Shown in pieces: positions 13,923 to 15,999 of a stretch of DNA of 15,999 nucleotides (position 1 is the stretch's first letter; the number at the start of each line of letters is the position of its first letter). This DNA is from an uncultured Victivallaceae bacterium (GTDB taxonomy: Bacteria > Verrucomicrobiota > Lentisphaeria > Victivallales > Victivallaceae). The stretch covers positions 1 through 15,999 of the forward strand of contig CAKUKT010000025.1 of NCBI GenBank assembly GCA_934663655.1. Reading direction: 5' to 3'. Position numbers and translations under genes: made by a program. Below the pieces are notes generated by a model, which saw only the letters and a list, made by a program, of their open reading frames with translations, did not search any database and was not told where the DNA came from.

Positions 13923-15653
13923 ATGATGATCTCAAGAAAAAAAGCGGTGTGGCTGGTCTTCGCGTTTGCGGTGGTGGTGCGGATAATATTCTTTGCGTCC
14001 AATGCCGGCAGTCCGTTCATGTATTTTCATCGGGTGGCGGGCCTGGATATGGCGACGCTGCTGGAATTTTCGGAATGGGGCGGAGCCAACGCAACCAAGT
14101 ATGTACTTTTTGTCCCCCACCGGCTGTTGATCTTCACGATCTGGTATCTGAATGGATGCCATCATCTGGTGGGAGCCGTTTTCGCGGTGCAGGCGCTGGT
14201 GGGAGCGATCGGGGCAGCGGCGTTGGCCGACATTGCCCTGCGGCTTTTCCGGCACCGCTGGACGGGGATGCTGGCGGGGGTATGCTGGGGCGCATACGGT
14301 CCGGAACTGCTGTACGAATTTTCCATATTGCAGGAGGGTTTGAGTATAAATCTCTGCCTGATTGCATTCTGGGCGCTGCTGATTGCCCGGGATCATCGTT
14401 TTGCGGGCTGGGCCGCGCCGGTGGCGGGAACCTTGTTCGGACTGGCGTCGGTGGGTCGTCCGACGGTATTTTTTCTGGCGCTGGGAGCGATAATCTGGGT
14501 CGCCTGGACCGCGAAACAGCGCCGGGTAAAAAACCGTCCGGTGCTGAAGCGGACCGCGGCATTCGCCGGAGGAGTGGCGGGGGTCTGGCTGGTGGCGGCG
14601 ACGTTTAATGCAGCGTTCGGCTATGGATTCAATCCGTTCTTCCGGGTGTTGTCCTATACGCTGGAGTACAATGCTCCGCGCGGGGAAGGATTGGCGGGAA
14701 CGGATGCCCGCGAATCGGAAATTCAACGGTTGACGCAAACGGTTTTGCGCATGACGTCGCGACTACCGAAACTGGCGATTGCCAGAGAGATACCGGAAAA
14801 TCTCAACTACTATTTTCTGCGGGAACGACTGGCGGTGCTCCGCTGGTTGCCTGGGCCGGTGGCGGTAATGATATTCGGAGTTGCGGGCGGGCTGCTGCTG
14901 ATTTTTTCTGGGGATTTCCGTTGTCGTTTCGGGGTGGTGCTGCTGCCGCTGGCGCTGCTGGCGCTGCCGCTTTGCGTGCGCGAGGTGATCGGGCGTTACC
15001 GGATGATGTTGATTCCCTATGTAATTCTGCTTGGGATCTATTGGTTGACATTTATTCTCCGTCCGGGCAAACTGCGCCATCTTGGAGGAGGAGCGATTAC
15101 ACTTGGGGCGGCACTGTATCTGCAGTATCCGTTTATCTCGCAAGCGCCATGGATCCGCGGCGGAGATTTTGTTGCGTGGGGGTTGGCTCTGGAGGCCCGG
15201 GATGGCGGGGTGACGCCGGAATCGCTGGAATGCTTCCGTGAGGGGGGTTGTTACAATGATCCGGCGGCGGCGGTGAATGTGATAACCCGCTTGTTGTCGG
15301 CCTGCCGCTTCCGGGAGGCGGAAGAATATCTTGACACGCTTCCGCCGAAATTAGATGGGACGATATTCCGGTATTACCGGGGGTTGCTGCTGGCGGCGAC
15401 GGATCGACTGGAAGAGGCGGACGAGGTGTTGTCCAGGATTGACCCCGGGGAGCTGCCCCGGATGCGGCAGAAATTATTTTATCTGCAGGGAGAGGTGAAG
15501 CGCCTGCGTGGGGACAAGTTAAAGGCGCGGGAGTTTTATGAACTGGCGTTGAAGGAGGAAGGGGGTTTTTCCGGGGAGATAGAATTAAAGATGCGGATGC
15601 TTGAAACGGAACAGCGGAGTGAATATCGCGGGAAAGTTTCCGACAGCCCTTGA
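13923..15653 (+). CDS. Polytopic membrane protein, GT-C glycosyltransferase-like, with carboxy-terminal TPR segment
   Basis: 576 aa from the ATG at 13923; a GTG at 13902 would add 7 residues (MNYIIII) and neither start has a clear binding site. The start MMISRKK followed by a hydrophobic helix (about 8-26) fits an inner-membrane protein. Further membrane segments are visible at about 63-78, 84-107, 115-130, 140-155, 162-175, 180-197, 212-232, 310-328, 336-352, 361-378 and 388-405. The acidic FHRVAGLDMATLLE after the first helix and the overall layout resemble GT-C enzymes (PMT/ArnT type), which transfer sugars from polyprenyl-phosphate donors on the periplasmic side. From about 445 the protein is soluble, with two TPR-like helix pairs (about 479-507 and 515-545). 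The catalytic role is inferred from architecture, not from a full motif match. It is divergent from rnpB. Confidence 0.85.
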   Translation: MMISRKKAVWLVFAFAVVVRIIFFASNAGSPFMYFHRVAGLDMATLLEFSEWGGANATKYVLFVPHRLLIFTIWYLNGCHHLVGAVFAVQALVGAIGAAALADIALRLFRHRWTGMLAGVCWGAYGPELLYEFSILQEGLSINLCLIAFWALLIARDHRFAGWAAPVAGTLFGLASVGRPTVFFLALGAIIWVAWTAKQRRVKNRPVLKRTAAFAGGVAGVWLVAATFNAAFGYGFNPFFRVLSYTLEYNAPRGEGLAGTDARESEIQRLTQTVLRMTSRLPKLAIAREIPENLNYYFLRERLAVLRWLPGPVAVMIFGVAGGLLLIFSGDFRCRFGVVLLPLALLALPLCVREVIGRYRMMLIPYVILLGIYWLTFILRPGKLRHLGGGAITLGAALYLQYPFISQAPWIRGGDFVAWGLALEARDGGVTPESLECFREGGCYNDPAAAVNVITRLLSACRFREAEEYLDTLPPKLDGTIFRYYRGLLLAATDRLEEADEVLSRIDPGELPRMRQKLFYLQGEVKRLRGDKLKAREFYELALKEEGGFSGEIELKMRMLETEQRSEYRGKVSDSP

Positions 15654-15678
15654 TTTTTATCCGGCCGGCCTCTATATT
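15650..15678 (+). promoter_or_regulatory. Promoter of tRNA-Arg
   Basis: TTGATT (15650-15655), a 17-bp spacer and TATATT (15673-15678). The -35 overlaps the stop codon (15651-15653) of the membrane protein gene. The predicted start near 15685 leaves a 5' leader of about 9 nt for RNase P to remove. Confidence 0.78.
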
Positions 15679-15693
15679 ATATGAAAACCATGG

Positions 15694-15770
15694 GCACCCG
15701 TAGCTCAGTTGGATAGAGCGTCTGCCTCCGGAGTAGAAGGTCTCGCGTTCGAGTCGCGACGGGTGTACCA
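15694..15770 (+). tRNA. tRNA-Arg (anticodon CCG)
   Basis: 77 nt with encoded CCA. Acceptor stem 15694-15700 with 15760-15766 (first pair G-U), D stem GCTC/GAGC, anticodon stem 15721-15725 with 15733-15737, loop CTCCGGA giving anticodon CCG (reads CGG), a 5-nt variable region, a T stem TCGCG/CGCGA with loop TTCGAGT. It has its own promoter and a terminator 19 nt downstream. It supplies Arg for the CGG codon, used in the GC-rich genes here. Confidence 0.96.
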
Positions 15771-15788
15771 TTTTAAGTGAATGACAGT

Positions 15789-15827
15789 CAGCGGATTGCC
15801 GGACAAGGTAAATCCGCTGTTTTTTTA
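15789..15827 (+). terminator. Intrinsic terminator of tRNA-Arg
   Basis: Perfect 9-bp stem (CAGCGGATT at 15789-15797 with 15811-15819, 13-nt loop) followed by a long T-rich run. It closes the tRNA transcription unit. Confidence 0.9.
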
Positions 15828-15946
15828 TTTTTGTTGCCGTTTTGGTGCCGGTTGAAACAGGTTGCATTCCGCCGATATCCCTCTGCCAATCTGGAGGACC
15901 AATCGGTTTTTCTCCATATCGGTAACCAGCGTCTATTTCGCTGTCC

Positions 15947-15975
15947 AAAAAAAGTGGTACGGCGGCAGCCGTACC
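15947..15975 (-). terminator. Probable terminator of a minus-strand gene beyond the window
   Basis: Perfect 8-bp stem (15956-15963 with 15968-15975, 4-nt loop) followed on the minus strand by seven T (15953-15947). It likely belongs to a gene off the right edge that converges on the tRNA. The last 24 bp give no readable protein. Confidence 0.55.
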
Positions 15976-15999
15976 CATAAGGTGCAGGGTTCTCAACCC

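Noticed and set aside
15700..15780. Minus-strand open frame reading VHPSRLERETFYSGGRRSIQ across the tRNA
   Set aside because: This is the reverse-strand translation of tRNA-Arg, a well-known kind of false protein. The tRNA fold explains the conservation.
15694..15999. Integration site at the tRNA 3' end
   Set aside because: No duplicated tRNA end, integrase or other mobile gene is visible in the 229 bp downstream, which holds only terminators.

Overview
This window most resembles a chromosome segment from the Lentisphaerota (Victivallis-like, anaerobic, gut-type). The reasons are a GC-rich coding style, several stand-alone type II secretion-like pseudopilins with the [17 protein letters not shown] amino-terminus and a carboxy-terminal H-X9-DG motif, and the mix of neighbouring genes. 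This assignment is inferred from protein style; no marker gene such as 16S rRNA is present.

Region 1 (1-4660) is a pseudopilin region. Two closely related H-X9-DG pseudopilins lie in tandem on the minus strand (63-857 and 1079-1876). Each has a near-consensus sigma70 promoter (TTGACA-17-TATAAT) and an intrinsic terminator, so they are separate monocistronic units repeated with a period of about 993 bp. A decayed 3' stub of a third copy remains at about 2072-2150. Next come a roughly 390 bp non-coding stretch, a GspG-like pseudopilin (2542-3231, minus), a 550 bp divergent intergenic region with a 32-bp direct repeat and hairpins, and a fourth pseudopilin (3782-4609, plus) with its own terminator. 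No secretion ATPase, platform protein or prepilin peptidase is encoded here.

Region 2 (4730-9958, plus) is a two-gene unit: a phenylacetate-CoA ligase family enzyme with a clear promoter, followed 18 nt later by a full-length HrpA-type DExH RNA helicase.

Region 3 (10027-13121, minus) is probably an operon of three genes: a calcineurin-like metallophosphoesterase, a family 9 glycosyltransferase of the heptosyltransferase type, and a secreted protein of unknown function. The last two overlap by 10 bp.

Region 4 (13122-15999) holds the RNase P RNA gene (rnpB, minus, about 377 nt, not a protein gene). It is transcribed divergently from a large polytopic membrane protein with a carboxy-terminal TPR segment (plus). 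A tRNA-Arg(CCG) gene follows, with its own promoter and terminator, and then a hairpin that probably ends a minus-strand gene lying beyond the right edge.

The housekeeping-type promoters share the form TTGANN-16/17-TATATT, while the tandem pseudopilins have full TTGACA/TATAAT promoters, so those two genes are probably strongly expressed. I did not find an obviously new defence or mobile system. The most interesting signals are the tandem pseudopilin array with its mosaic divergence and swapped leaders, the repeat-bearing leader of the fourth pseudopilin, and the Arg in place of Gly at position -1 of the prepilin cleavage site.
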